Positions 1 to 9,528 are shown, counted from the first letter of the stretch. The stretch: 64,000 bases of DNA from Providencia alcalifaciens (GCA_025961275.1 JAOQNJ010000001.1:579353-643352), one strand, 5' to 3'. Notes: generated by a model not told the origin, from the sequence alone. Program-made: numbers and translations.

Positions 1-979
1 TGTTAAGTGAAGAGTTTCTCGAACTAGTGAGCTAGGTAAAATTGATCAATGTAGAGTAAATGACACGGTGGAAAATCTCTTACCTCGATTAATTTTAACT
101 GTAATAAATTTTTTGGTTAAAAAACGCCTTATAAAGAGTCATAGCTCATCGATTAGCTCCTTGATCTCAGTTACATAGCTGATTTTACTAAGCATCTCTA
201 GGTAACACATATTATTTATTAATATACAGGGTAAAATTTAATGTTGATCGAATAATTTTATTAATACGAATGATTAAATTTAATTAATAGTTAAACATGG
301 ATTAGTAAATAAATGACATCTGTGTTTGTATAGATACAATCTGATTATCTTATGTGTTTTAAATTGAAGTTTACGGTTAAGCAATTTTTAAATCAATATT
401 TAAGTGGCTGAGAAAGTAAGTTTTGTAATTATTTATATTTTTTATTAATAGGGTAGCTTAATGAAAAATTTAAAAAACAATCATTTGTTTAATTGCGCAC
501 CTATGTTTAATTTTGCACTTTTTTAGAGCATTAAATTAGGTCGTGATTTATTTTGTTTTGAAAACTTAAAAAATAATAAAATGTAATTTATTCATATCAT
601 TATGATTGAATTAATTAAATTAATCATGGGTTATTCTTTATGAGAAAATATATATGCATTGCTTGATAAATTAATGCTATGAGTAATAGTAGTATAGTTG
701 ATTTAATTGACATTCAAAAGTAAAATCTGTCACATTGAATTTAATTTAGTTAATTATCAATTGGTTAAGATGTTATTACTATGGTCATTTAAGATATATA
801 TAAATTAAAATGTTAACAGCGTCAACGCTTCATCAACAAAGAACATAAATAATAGGTTGAAGATAACCTACGATAAATTTTAAAATCTTTATATTTAACC
901 TATTGCTATTCACACATCAAATATGATTAATTAGTAGTGCAAGAATATCCTTGCATACTATCTTCTGAAGGTACTTATT
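1..979. other. AT-rich non-coding region
   Basis: No convincing gene was found on either strand. The stretch is strongly AT-rich, with many short A and T runs and stops in all frames. One 21-codon ORF at about 461-526 has only a weak ribosome site and is not called. The last 100 bases should hold the promoter of the small secreted-protein gene that follows. AT-rich DNA of this kind is typical of H-NS-bound regions, which is an inference here. Confidence 0.5.
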
Positions 980-1165
980 ATGAAAAAGTTATTAGCAATC
1001 GTAACAGTATTGTCTTTAGCTATTTCTGGCTCAGCTTTAGCCGCTACAGCAGCTAAAGGAGATCAAGCTGCTCCTTCTGCAAAATCTCAGCAAAATAGCA
1101 AATCAAAAATAAAAGCAAATAATACAGTAGAAAAAAAGAAATCAGCTGAATCTAAAAAAAGCTAA
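980..1165 (+). CDS. Small secreted basic protein, possibly Asr-like
   Basis: A 61-residue protein with a clear Sec signal peptide: a KK start, a hydrophobic core, and a likely cut after SALA near residue 21. The predicted mature part is about 40 residues, low in complexity, rich in Lys, Ser and Ala, without Cys. A good ribosome site (GAAGG) precedes the ATG. The layout (signal peptide plus short Lys/Ala-rich tail) resembles the enterobacterial acid-shock protein Asr, but the tail is shorter and lacks the His-Lys repeats of Asr, so homology is only a guess. It probably acts in the periplasm. It is monocistronic, lying between a long AT-rich region and a possible small-RNA region. Confidence 0.6.
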   Translation: MKKLLAIVTVLSLAISGSALAATAAKGDQAAPSAKSQQNSKSKIKANNTVEKKKSAESKKS

Positions 1166-1194
1166 TATAGCTTAAATATTTATATCTAAAATAT

Positions 1195-1380
1195 TCGAAT
1201 TATATGTAGTATTGAGCGACGCTACCTTCATGAAAGCGGCTGAGGGAGAATAGGCAACGATGTGACTCGGGTAGTTGAGTGATAAACTATATTGATAATA
1301 GATGCCTGTGATTTGAAGTATGGTAGGTATATTATCTTAGTGCCACGAATGGGAATGCTCATTCGTGGCACTGCTTTTTT
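1195..1380 (+). ncRNA. Candidate small RNA or long 3' UTR ending in a strong terminator
   Basis: Between the small secreted-protein gene and rlmA lies a more GC-balanced stretch with short complementary segments (for example CTGAG near 1238 and CTCGG near 1266). It ends in a 12-bp perfect hairpin followed by a T run. It may be a separate small RNA, or the processed 3' UTR of the upstream gene. I do not recognise the family. No clear promoter was assigned. Confidence 0.3.
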
Positions 1381-1381
1381 A
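1340..1381 (+). terminator. Rho-independent terminator
   Basis: GTGCCACGAATG and CATTCGTGGCAC form a 12-bp perfect stem around an 8-nt loop, followed by TGCTTTTTT. It ends transcription coming from the secreted-protein gene or small-RNA candidate, just before rlmA. Confidence 0.85.
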
Positions 1382-1428
1382 ATGGTTATAGGGTATAATT
1401 AATCTTATTTGTCAAAATACACTATTCT

Positions 1429-2250
1429 ATGAATTATCAATGTCCTCTGTGTTTTAAACCTTTACAGTTAATTAACAATAACTGGCAATGCGAAGATAAG
1501 CATCAATTTGATCGCGCAAAAGAAGGTTACGTTAACTTACTTCCCGTCCAGCACAAACGTTCAAAAGATCCGGGTGATAGCGCAGAAATGATGCAGTCAC
1601 GCCGCCAGTTTTTAAATGCAGGTCATTATGATCTAATGCGAAATTTAGTTGCTGAAAAATTGAATCAACATATATCCCAAGAAAGCGATACCGTATTAGA
1701 TATTGGTTGTGGAGAAGGCTATTACACCGATTACTTTATGCAGAATATCCGAAAACAGTATCAATCAATTGCTGTTTTTGGTTTGGATGTATCAAAAGTT
1801 GCTATTCGTTATGCTGCAAAACGTTATTCCTCAGTCAATTTTTGTGTTGCCTCAAGCCATCGCCTACCATTTTTTCAAGACAGCATTGACGCAATAATTC
1901 GTATTTATGCACCTTGCAAAGCTGAAGAGCTATCAAGAGTTTTACAGTCGTCGGGTATATTGATTACGGTGACACCCGCACCAGAGCATTTAAAAGAGTT
2001 AAAACAATTAATTTACTCCGAAGTAAAACTTCATCCAATTAAAGAGGAAGAGTTACCTCAGTTTACATTATTGGATGAAACTAACTTAAAATACTCAATG
2101 CAATTAACAGGTAATGAAGGTTTTGAATTGTTGCAAATGACGCCATTTGCGTGGCGGGCATCAGAAGATGTGAAACAGGCATTAAAACAATCACAATTAA
2201 CAGACTATACTGCTGATTTTATGATCCGTGTATATCAATTAAATGATTAA
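1429..2250 (+). CDS. rlmA: 23S rRNA (guanine(745)-N(1))-methyltransferase RlmA
   Basis: RlmA methylates N1 of G745 in helix 35 of 23S rRNA, using S-adenosylmethionine. The 273-residue protein has the family's N-terminal zinc finger (C5, C8, C21, H25) and a Rossmann-type methyltransferase domain with the SAM-binding motif VLDIGCGEGYY at residues 89-99. Length matches E. coli RlmA (269). The gene faces mntP, and the rlmA, mntP, yobD, manZYX neighbourhood is that of E. coli, although the cspC-yobF genes found next to rlmA there are absent. It is probably transcribed alone. Confidence 0.95.
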   Translation: MNYQCPLCFKPLQLINNNWQCEDKHQFDRAKEGYVNLLPVQHKRSKDPGDSAEMMQSRRQFLNAGHYDLMRNLVAEKLNQHISQESDTVLDIGCGEGYYTDYFMQNIRKQYQSIAVFGLDVSKVAIRYAAKRYSSVNFCVASSHRLPFFQDSIDAIIRIYAPCKAEELSRVLQSSGILITVTPAPEHLKELKQLIYSEVKLHPIKEEELPQFTLLDETNLKYSMQLTGNEGFELLQMTPFAWRASEDVKQALKQSQLTDYTADFMIRVYQLND

Positions 2251-2356
2251 TTAATACCAGCCTTACTTCAAACTATCGTTGATTACGGAAACAAAGAATA
2301 TCTACAACCTGAGTCGCTGTACTTAGTGTGGCTCAGGGATTATCATCGTAATAGTT

Positions 2357-2420
2357 TCACTTGATGATCTATTCTATAACTCAAATTATATAGAGTTTAA
2401 ACAAAGAACACATCAAGTGA
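2357..2420. repeat. Nested inverted repeat between rlmA and mntP
   Basis: TCACTTGATG at 2357-2366 is repeated exactly in inverse at 2411-2420 (CATCAAGTGA), and a second inverse pair (AACTC/GAGTT) lies inside. The rest of the 311-bp gap (2251-2561) has no gene. With convergent genes on both sides this could be a folded 3' end or a small mobile-repeat remnant. There is no T run that would make it a clear terminator. Confidence 0.5.
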
Positions 2421-2561
2421 GCGTTAGCTAGCCGTCCAGACGAAATGAACAACCCGAATCATATAATAGTCTATGAAAATCAGAATGATTTCGCCTAAAC
2501 GGTCTAAATACAACTTAATTTATTTTATTCACAGTGTTAGATGTTAGGAGGTATTTTTTAT

Positions 2562-3146
2562 TTAAGGTGCGTACATAAATAATTGAAGATGTTCTAATAA
2601 GATATTAAAGCCAATTCCAACTAATACCAATCCACCAATAATCTCTGCTTTTTTTCCGAGTAACGGCCCAACATAACGGCCAATCATCATTCCTATTGTT
2701 GCCATTATCATAGTCATTAAGCCAATAGTCATTGCAGTGTGAACAATATCGACTTGTAAGAAAGCAAGTCCAAGGCCAATAGCCATAGCATCAAGACTGG
2801 TTGCAATGGCTGAAATCACTAAGCTCATTGAACTATGACGTGAGGATTTGGTGCAGCATTCATCATCTTTTTTAGCTTTAAAACCTTGCCAAATCATGCG
2901 TGAACCAAGAATAAATAGCAGAGCAAAAGCAATCCAGTGATCCCAGCGAATGACATATTGGCTTGCCAAAATACCAATTCCCCATCCAATAATTGGGGTT
3001 ATTGCTTCAATAAAACCAAAGATAAAACCGGTACGAAGGATCTCTCTAAAGCGGGGTTTGTGGAGTACAGCACCTTTGCAAACAGCGACAGCAAATGCAT
3101 CCATAGAGAGTGCAAGTGCCAGTATAAGAGTGGCGTAAAAGCTCAT
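2562..3146 (-). CDS. mntP: Manganese efflux pump MntP
   Basis: MntP exports excess Mn2+ across the inner membrane. The 194-residue protein has six predicted membrane helices, with the family's acidic residues in membrane segments ([11 protein letters not shown] near the N-terminus and [11 protein letters not shown] in the second half). The ATG at 3146 is chosen because it is preceded by GAGG at good spacing and gives [16 protein letters not shown], matching E. coli MntP (188 residues); an in-frame ATG 51 bases upstream would add a poorly hydrophobic extension in the leader. A yybP-ykoY riboswitch lies directly upstream, so expression should rise with Mn2+. Confidence 0.95.
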   Translation of the reverse strand: MSFYATLILALALSMDAFAVAVCKGAVLHKPRFREILRTGFIFGFIEAITPIIGWGIGILASQYVIRWDHWIAFALLFILGSRMIWQGFKAKKDDECCTKSSRHSSMSLVISAIATSLDAMAIGLGLAFLQVDIVHTAMTIGLMTMIMATIGMMIGRYVGPLLGKKAEIIGGLVLVGIGFNILLEHLQLFMYAP

Positions 3147-3204
3147 AACATAACCTCGGTTGGTGAATCCATATACACATAAATTACCCCCAACCAAAAG
3201 GCTT

Positions 3205-3324
3205 ATTCATGTGTCTATGGTCTTGCCAACCAAGATGGTGTCCGCACCACGTTTAAATTCAAACGAGTATGTTGATACGGACTTTCTGGACTTAATCTCC
3301 AGAACAGGCTACTCCCCAATGACG
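3205..3324 (-). promoter_or_regulatory. yybP-ykoY manganese riboswitch upstream of mntP
   Basis: Read on the minus strand, the mntP leader has the hallmarks of this class: GGGGAGTAGCC at 3309-3319 near the 5' end, a central stretch that can fold, and TTGGCAAGACCA near 3213-3226 closing the aptamer. The gene downstream is the Mn2+ exporter that this riboswitch controls in E. coli. The end of the element is about 60 nt before the mntP ATG, leaving room for an expression platform over the ribosome site. Boundaries are approximate because I judged the fold by eye. Confidence 0.88.
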
Positions 3325-3481
3325 TGGTTCGAAAGATATCACAAATTAATATAAAGACAACACCTAATTTAATGTGGCTATTAAATATTATTGATAATAA
3401 TTTTCATTTGTGGCTATTTGGAATATTAAGGTTAATTTAATTAATAATTAACCTTAATATTAGTGCGAATATATATAGAAA

Positions 3482-3940
3482 TTATTTATTATTAATAAGA
3501 AATTCATATATTCTTTGTAAATCATCAAGTTGCGTTACTTGAATATGTATTTTTTTATGCTCTAAACCAATAATTAGAACGCCATCCTCTGATAAATTCA
3601 TTGTTTTTATTCTTTCGAATAATATAAATGTATTGGCGAAATAAAAACCTTTTTGTTTAAAAAATAATTTAGGTGTTCGAATAAACGCTAAATAAATTGA
3701 CATCATAATAGTAACCATTAATAAATAAGTGGTTAACATACTGCCATGTCGAGAAATGTTGGTGTAAATAACGATACAAATTAAGACAATAAAAATAATA
3801 GCATCAACGCGATGTTTACGTTTTAGATTAATTTTTAAAAGTGTTTTTCCCTTGCGTAATTGTAAAATAAATTCATCATAAATTGCATATAACAGCATCA
3901 GTAAAATAATAATGGCCAGAATGAAATCATTTAAGGTCAT
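3482..3940 (-). CDS. yobD: DUF986 inner-membrane protein YobD
   Basis: A 152-residue membrane protein, the same length as E. coli YobD (UPF0266/DUF986), with an N-terminal membrane helix, two more around residues 45-85 and a basic loop between the first and second. Its function is unknown. As in E. coli it lies between manZ and mntP. A terminator stands between manZ and yobD, so it is either expressed by read-through or from its own promoter. Confidence 0.88.
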   Translation of the reverse strand: MTLNDFILAIIILLMLLYAIYDEFILQLRKGKTLLKINLKRKHRVDAIIFIVLICIVIYTNISRHGSMLTTYLLMVTIMMSIYLAFIRTPKLFFKQKGFYFANTFILFERIKTMNLSEDGVLIIGLEHKKIHIQVTQLDDLQRIYEFLINNK

Positions 3941-3979
3941 TTTGAGTGCCCTTGGCTAAGTAAACATGCTAGAGAGCTT

Positions 3980-4014
3980 AAAAGCAAAAACGGGAGGCTG
4001 CAACCTCCCATTTT
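3980..4014 (-). terminator. Terminator after manZ
   Basis: On the minus strand TGGGAGG-TTGCA-GCCTCCC forms a tight hairpin followed by GTTTTTGCTTTT. It ends the manXYZ transcript before yobD. Confidence 0.85.
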
Positions 4015-4030
4015 AATTAATTACAGTTAA

Positions 4031-4882
4031 TTACGGCGCTAAGAATTTTAACCAAGCACCTAGGATACCAAGACCGAAGAAGCCAATGATAATCCATAAT
4101 GGGTTCACTTTGCGGCGAAGTAACCACATACACGCGAAAGTGAGTAACAATGGTACCAATCCGGGCATCAGGTCATTCAAAATATTCTGAACCGTTGTCA
4201 CCGTCACTACTTTGGTTTCAGGGTTTTCGATGGCTGAAACCACGACGGGTATATCGACATGTGTCCATTTATTAACTAAAGCCCCCATAACAAATAGACC
4301 CAAAATTGATGCCCCTTCAGTTAGTTTTTGAAGGAAACCGCCACCAATATCTTGAACAATATCGATACCCTTTTTATAACCGTATGAAACACCGTAATAA
4401 AGGGTTAATAAACGAACTAAGTTGAATAGAACAAAGAACAGGATTGGGCCTAGTAGGCTACCTGTCATTGCAATACCTGCCCCGAGAGCGGCGAATACTG
4501 GGCGAACCGTACCCCAGAAAATTGGGTCACCCACACCAGCAAGCGGTCCCATTAAACCAACTTTGATCCCGTTTATTGCACCGTCATCAATGTCAGCTCC
4601 GTTTGCACGTTGCTCTTCCATTGCCATGGTGACACCCAATACAGGCGCGGCAACATAAGGGTGTGTGTTAAAGAACTCAAGGTGACGTTTAATAGCTTGT
4701 TTACGATCATCGTTATTTTCTGGATACAGGCGACGGATCACCGGAACCATCGAATAACAGAAACCGAGTGCTTGCATACGTTCAAAGTTCCAAGAACCTT
4801 GTAACAGGTTAGAACGTAAGAAGACAGCACGGACATCACTTTTTGTGAGCTTTTTCGCTGTTGGATTTGTTGTATCTACCAT
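4031..4882 (-). CDS. manZ: PTS mannose transporter subunit IID
   Basis: ManZ is the IID membrane subunit of the mannose-family phosphotransferase system. With ManY it forms the channel that imports glucose, mannose, glucosamine and related hexoses while phosphorylating them. The 283-residue protein has the family's N-terminal amphipathic region (SNLLQGSWNFERMQALGF) and a hydrophobic C-terminal third. Length equals the E. coli protein. It is the last gene of manXYZ, 12 nt after manY, with a strong GAGGA ribosome site. This sugar channel is also a known entry route for some bacteriocins and for phage lambda DNA in E. coli. Confidence 0.97.
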   Translation of the reverse strand: MVDTTNPTAKKLTKSDVRAVFLRSNLLQGSWNFERMQALGFCYSMVPVIRRLYPENNDDRKQAIKRHLEFFNTHPYVAAPVLGVTMAMEEQRANGADIDDGAINGIKVGLMGPLAGVGDPIFWGTVRPVFAALGAGIAMTGSLLGPILFFVLFNLVRLLTLYYGVSYGYKKGIDIVQDIGGGFLQKLTEGASILGLFVMGALVNKWTHVDIPVVVSAIENPETKVVTVTTVQNILNDLMPGLVPLLLTFACMWLLRRKVNPLWIIIGFFGLGILGAWLKFLAP

Positions 4883-4894
4883 TGTGCGATCCTC

Positions 4895-5698
4895 CTAGTC
4901 TAATTCATTATCAAGGTTGTTTTTGCCGTTATTTCCTTGTGTTACAACAACTTGGGATTTGTTATATTTCGGGCTGAGTTGAATATACAGGATAGCCATA
5001 ACAGCACCAATAACACCCAGTGCAACAAGGTTGAAGTTAGTAAACGCAGCAGTAACAAAGCCTAAATAAAAGAATGGCATCAAGTAGCCCGCACGCATCA
5101 TGTTGATAACCATCGCATAACCAACAACGACAATCATACCACCTGCAATGTTCAGACCATCAGTCACAACTTGCGGGATAGCATCCAGCATTTGTTTGAC
5201 TTCTGATGTACCAACAGAAACAGCAACGATAAGTGCTGGAATTGCGATACGCATTGCTTGAAGAAGTAGGGCAGAAACATGGATCCAGCTGATAGCTGCT
5301 AAGTTACCTTTTAAGGCAGCTCTGTCAGCAGCATGTTGGAATGCAACAGTAACAGTACGAACGATAATCGTCAGTACTTGTCCTGCGGCGGCTAGAGGGA
5401 TTGCAATGGCGATACCAGCACCAATACTTTGCCCGCCAGCAATAACTAATATGGTTGAAATAATAGAGGCAAGAGCCGCATCAGGCGCAACAGCAGCACC
5501 AATATTCATCCAACCCAATGCGATCATTTCGAGTGTACCACCAATGATGATACCGGTTTTCATATCTCCCAATACGATACCGATAAGCGTACAGGCAACG
5601 AGCGGGCGATGGAACTGGAATTCATCGAGGATGGAACCCATACCTGCGATACAAGCAACGATGAAAACCAGTACTATTTGAACAACGGTGAGTTCCAT
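4895..5698 (-). CDS. manY: PTS mannose transporter subunit IIC
   Basis: ManY is the IIC membrane subunit, forming the substrate path of the mannose PTS together with ManZ. It has 267 residues with several hydrophobic helices, and begins MELTVVQIVLVFIVACIAGMG with the conserved DEFQFHRP segment near residue 26. It sits between manX (87-nt gap) and manZ (12-nt gap) in one operon. A good AGGAG-type site precedes the ATG. Confidence 0.97.
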   Translation of the reverse strand: MELTVVQIVLVFIVACIAGMGSILDEFQFHRPLVACTLIGIVLGDMKTGIIIGGTLEMIALGWMNIGAAVAPDAALASIISTILVIAGGQSIGAGIAIAIPLAAAGQVLTIIVRTVTVAFQHAADRAALKGNLAAISWIHVSALLLQAMRIAIPALIVAVSVGTSEVKQMLDAIPQVVTDGLNIAGGMIVVVGYAMVINMMRAGYLMPFFYLGFVTAAFTNFNLVALGVIGAVMAILYIQLSPKYNKSQVVVTQGNNGKNNLDNELD

Positions 5699-5785
5699 TG
5701 TTTAATCTCCTGTAACCAAACGAATTTGGTAAATCTGTTTTCGAGTAATAGTTAAAATATAATAAAATTAACAGTTTAATTGAGA

Positions 5786-6757
5786 CTAAATTTTTGCTTT
5801 TTTAATTAAATCCATCATCTGAACTTTACTATCAGAGGAAACCTTACGGACTTCCAGCTCAATGTTATGGTCATTCAGATAATTAAAGGCATCAATATCT
5901 TGTTGGTTAATAGAAACGGCATTGGTCACTTGGGTTTTACCCTCGTGATATGCCATACCACCGATATTAATTGACTTCATTTCAACACCTGCTTCAACAA
6001 GACGTTTAACGTCCGTTGGATTAGTGAACAGCAACATAACGCGCTCACCAGCATATTTAGGATTGTTATAAACACGTATACACTTAGCGACATCGACAAC
6101 GTGAGCTGTCACACCTGGAGGTGCGACTTGCTTGAGCAGTGTTGAACGCACCTGATCGCTAGCAACTTCATCACTCACAACAATGATACGTTTTACATTG
6201 GTTTCTTTTGTCCAGCGTGTTGCAACTTGTCCATGAATCAAGCGATCATCAATACGAGCAAGCGCAATCATCATATGTTCGCCTGGACCTGCGGTAACTG
6301 TTTGAACTGGAGCAGGTTCCTGAGCTGGAGTCAGAGCTGAAACAGAATTAGTTTCAGGTTCTTTAAATTTAAATGCGCGAATACCACCACGGCCTGTTTC
6401 TAAGGCAACAGAGATTAGTTCATCGATTGATGGACCATCATCACGACACATAAAGGTTTCAACCAACATAGGCACATTGACACCTGTGACTATTTCATAA
6501 TTATCATGCTCGTTTACAATACGGCTAGCCGCATTGAATGGACTACCTCCCCATGTATCCACTAAAAACAGTACCCCCGCAGAGGTATTTAAATTAGCTA
6601 GTTTCGCTGTGTACTTATCAAATAGGGTGTCGGCGTTTTCCCCGGGTACAAAGTCAATGAACGAAACATTTTCTTGCTCGCCAATTAACATTTCGGTGGT
6701 GCGCAGAAGCTGTTCTGCTGCCACACCGTGGGTACCAATCATAATCGCTATACTCAC
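5786..6757 (-). CDS. manX: PTS mannose transporter subunit IIAB
   Basis: ManX is the cytoplasmic IIAB component that passes phosphate from HPr to the incoming sugar. The IIA domain carries the phospho-His H10 (IGTHG) and the IIB domain H175 (DRLIHGQVATRW), joined by a Pro/Ala/Gln-rich linker around residues 136-158. The start is GTG at 6757, after a GAGGG ribosome site. It is the first gene of manXYZ. The 670-bp upstream gap holds the promoter region. Confidence 0.97.
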   Translation of the reverse strand: MSIAIMIGTHGVAAEQLLRTTEMLIGEQENVSFIDFVPGENADTLFDKYTAKLANLNTSAGVLFLVDTWGGSPFNAASRIVNEHDNYEIVTGVNVPMLVETFMCRDDGPSIDELISVALETGRGGIRAFKFKEPETNSVSALTPAQEPAPVQTVTAGPGEHMMIALARIDDRLIHGQVATRWTKETNVKRIIVVSDEVASDQVRSTLLKQVAPPGVTAHVVDVAKCIRVYNNPKYAGERVMLLFTNPTDVKRLVEAGVEMKSINIGGMAYHEGKTQVTNAVSINQQDIDAFNYLNDHNIELEVRKVSSDSKVQMMDLIKKAKI

Positions 6758-7427
6758 TTGATTTCCCTCTTAACAGATAGAATGGAATTTACATATCATT
6801 CAAAATTGAATTAGATTAACTAAACCTCCTAACTGAAAATGTTATTCATAATATTAGCTGAATAATTTCACTCTACTTACTTCAGCCAAAAAACAATTAA
6901 TTCGTTAGCTATTGTCGCTAATGTTACTAGCATAACATTTTGTATTAACGTAAAAACTTGTTTCGCGTCAGAAAATTAAAAACATAATTTTTTTTTGAAT
7001 AAAAAAAAGTATTACATTGAATAATGTTGAATTTTAACAAATATATCCCATATCTATATTTTTTGGCGATATATAACACTGTTGTCGGTAATGGGGAAAA
7101 CCTGGGAAGTACTTTTTTTGAGCAATTAAATATGGGGATTTAACGAAAATTGACACGTTTCAGCAGTAGGAAGTTCTAAATAAAGCTTATTTTATAAACA
7201 AGTGATTTTTGTAATGGTTTAATTAAGTATGGGGCACAAATTTAAAAGAGTAAATGAATCTAATATTGATGGGGCAGTATTAGATAGAAAATAGAATGTA
7301 ATGGCTAAATTGTCATCGATATTCTGAGGGGAAATTGCCACCTACTAAACTTAAATATACGATTTAGTAGGTAGCTCTATTTAAAACATCATTTTATAAC
7401 AGAGTTGTTATTAAGTCTGCCATCATC
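6758..7427. other. manX upstream region / sdaA downstream region
   Basis: 670 bp without a gene. The part next to manX should hold its promoter. A sequence at about 6961-6981 (minus strand AATTTTCTGACGCGAAAC) has a half-match to the Mlc-repressor operator, which controls manXYZ in E. coli; this is weak evidence. The part near sdaA has the inverted repeat listed separately. The centre contains long A/T runs. Confidence 0.35.
7340..7372. repeat. 10-bp perfect inverted repeat downstream of sdaA
   Basis: ACCTACTAAA and TTTAGTAGGT form a perfect stem around a 13-nt loop, 56 bp beyond the sdaA stop. It may act as the 3' end of the sdaA transcript, but no T run follows on the minus strand, so a classical terminator is not supported. 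Confidence 0.5.
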
Positions 7428-8792
7428 TTAGTCACACTGTACTTTAATAGCTAAACCGCCGCGGGAGGTTTCTCTATATTTAGCATTCATATCTTTCCCA
7501 GTTTCATACATGGTCTCGATAACTTTATCGAGTGAAACTCGAGGTTCACTCGTCCGACGTAAAGCCATACGAGTTGCATTGACCGCTTTAACTGAAGCAA
7601 TCGCATTACGTTCAATACAAGGTACTTGAACTTGTCCTGCGACAGGATCACAGGTTAATCCAAGGTTATGTTCCATGCCGATTTCAGCAGCAATACAAAC
7701 TTGCTCTGGACTACCACCAAAAAGCTCTGCAAGACCTGCTGCGGCCATTGAACAAGCCACGCCGACCTCACCTTGGCAACCAACTTCAGCACCTGAAATG
7801 GAAGCATTCATTTTATAAAGAATACCAATAGCACCAGAAGCAAGGAAATAACGAATGTATAGCTCAGGCGTTACAGGCTCAATACAGTGATTATAGTAAG
7901 CCAGAACAGCAGGAACGATACCACATGCACCGTTTGTTGGTGCGGTAACGACACGACCGCCCGCAGCATTTTCTTCATTAACCGCAAGTGCAAACATATT
8001 AATAAGGTCGATAACGACCATCGGGTCATTAGTCAGCTTACTTGAAGAGGTTACCAAGCGATTAAGTGCCGGTGCACGACGAGGAACACGTAAAGGACCC
8101 GGTAAGACACCTTCGGTGTTTAAGCCACGTTCAATACATGCCAACATGGTTTGCCAAACATCAGCAAAATAAGCATTAATTTCTGGCTGAGTATGCAGAT
8201 CAAGTTCGTTTTTCATCATTAGGCTAGAGATTGATAAACCTGATTTTTTACAGTTGAGTAAAAGCTCTTCTGCAGACTTGAATGGATAGGATACTGGCTT
8301 ACTATCGAGAGTTGATTCGCCAAAATGCTCTTCATCAACGATAAAACCGCCTCCGATAGAGTAGTAAGTTTTGGTATAAATTTCGTCATCACCAGAGAAT
8401 GCATGAATTGTCATACCATTTTCATGCAGTGGAAGATTATCTAGACGGAAATTCATACCACCTTCATGTGGGAAGTCCACAAGCTGGGTACCATTGGCTA
8501 GCAGCAGCTTTTGCGATTTTTCAACATTGTCGATAAAGCTAGGAATGGATTCAATATCAACAGTTGCAGGCAGATTGCCAGCTAGGCCCATAATGATGGC
8601 AATATCAGTATGGTGACCTTTTCCAGTGAGAGAAAGAGAGCCATAAACGTCAACCGCAATACGTGTGACGCTTGGTAATAATTGTTTGTTTACCAAATCA
8701 TCGACAAATTCTTTTCCCGCCTTCATTGGACCGACGGTATGAGAGCTTGAAGGACCTATGCCCACTTTAAACATGTCGAAAACGCTTATCAC
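7428..8792 (-). CDS. sdaA: L-serine ammonia-lyase (L-serine dehydratase)
   Basis: SdaA is an iron-sulfur enzyme that converts L-serine to pyruvate and ammonia. The 454-residue protein has an N-terminal beta domain beginning MISVFDMFKVGIGPSSSHT and a C-terminal alpha domain with the cluster cysteines in CQGEVGVAC and CDPVAGQVQVPC. Length equals E. coli SdaA. It lies between manX and nudL-pabB in the E. coli order; yoaE, present there, is absent here. It appears monocistronic. Confidence 0.96.
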   Translation of the reverse strand: MISVFDMFKVGIGPSSSHTVGPMKAGKEFVDDLVNKQLLPSVTRIAVDVYGSLSLTGKGHHTDIAIIMGLAGNLPATVDIESIPSFIDNVEKSQKLLLANGTQLVDFPHEGGMNFRLDNLPLHENGMTIHAFSGDDEIYTKTYYSIGGGFIVDEEHFGESTLDSKPVSYPFKSAEELLLNCKKSGLSISSLMMKNELDLHTQPEINAYFADVWQTMLACIERGLNTEGVLPGPLRVPRRAPALNRLVTSSSKLTNDPMVVIDLINMFALAVNEENAAGGRVVTAPTNGACGIVPAVLAYYNHCIEPVTPELYIRYFLASGAIGILYKMNASISGAEVGCQGEVGVACSMAAAGLAELFGGSPEQVCIAAEIGMEHNLGLTCDPVAGQVQVPCIERNAIASVKAVNATRMALRRTSEPRVSLDKVIETMYETGKDMNAKYRETSRGGLAIKVQCD

Positions 8793-8967
8793 GCAGGACT
8801 CCTTAAAAAAAAAGTATATATTTAGTGATTTATTTTAAAGGATGCTACTTTACTGTTATTTAGTAGCGTTAACCAGTAAGTTTAAATTATTTTTTAAAAT
8901 AAGGTAGTAGTGAAATAATTACTGTCTAAAAATAGCACAAATTGTAATTAATTATGTCATTAAATGA

Positions 8968-9528
8968 TTATTTAAGTTGAAGGGCTAATTGATGAATGAT
9001 TGTTGCGGTGAGGCCCCAAACAAGATGGCCATTGTACCAATAGAAGAAAACTCGATTACTGCAACCACCTCGCTTTATATCAATATATTTATATTGAGTG
9101 AGTGTGAGAGCATCAAATAAAGGGACTTCAAAAATAGAAGCAACTTCACTAGGATTTGGCTGGTAGTGGATACCCGCTGGTAGTAAACCAACAATTGGTG
9201 TCACTTTATATCCACCAAAACTAATCTGTGGGGTGAGTTGACCGAGTATTTTAACTTTTTCTGGTGGGATTGCGACTTCTTCGTAAGCCTCGCGTAAGGC
9301 TGTAGTAATCAAAGAACTATCTTCAGGGTCGCTTGCGCCACCAGGGAAAGCGATTTCTCCTGCGTGGGAACGCAAGAATGGTGAACGTTTGGTAAGTAAT
9401 AAGGTCGGGTTTTCTTTATTAATAATAGGTAGCAGGACTGCCGCAGATTTACTCGCTGACCGCATGGGTTGGCGAGCGATAGGAAGTGTAAACTGAAAGC
9501 GGTTAATAAAGTCATTCAGTTTAATCAT
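8968..9528 (-). CDS. nudL: Nudix hydrolase NudL, probable coenzyme A diphosphatase
   Basis: A 186-residue Nudix protein of the UPF0035 (PCD1-like) group, expected to cleave CoA-type diphosphates. The group's signature LLTKRSPFLRSHAGEIAFPG lies at residues 44-63, followed by the Nudix box ending REAYEE at 79-84. It overlaps the end of pabB by 8 bp, so the two genes are translationally coupled, as in E. coli. The exact substrate is inferred from the family. Confidence 0.92.
   Translation of the reverse strand: MIKLNDFINRFQFTLPIARQPMRSASKSAAVLLPIINKENPTLLLTKRSPFLRSHAGEIAFPGGASDPEDSSLITTALREAYEEVAIPPEKVKILGQLTPQISFGGYKVTPIVGLLPAGIHYQPNPSEVASIFEVPLFDALTLTQYKYIDIKRGGCSNRVFFYWYNGHLVWGLTATIIHQLALQLK

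Noticed and set aside
461..526. 21-codon frame in the AT-rich start of the window
   Set aside because: Weak ribosome site and no recognisable peptide features; such frames are common by chance in AT-rich DNA.
6961..6981. Mlc operator upstream of manX
   Set aside because: Only half of the palindrome fits, so it is mentioned in the region entry but not called as a site.
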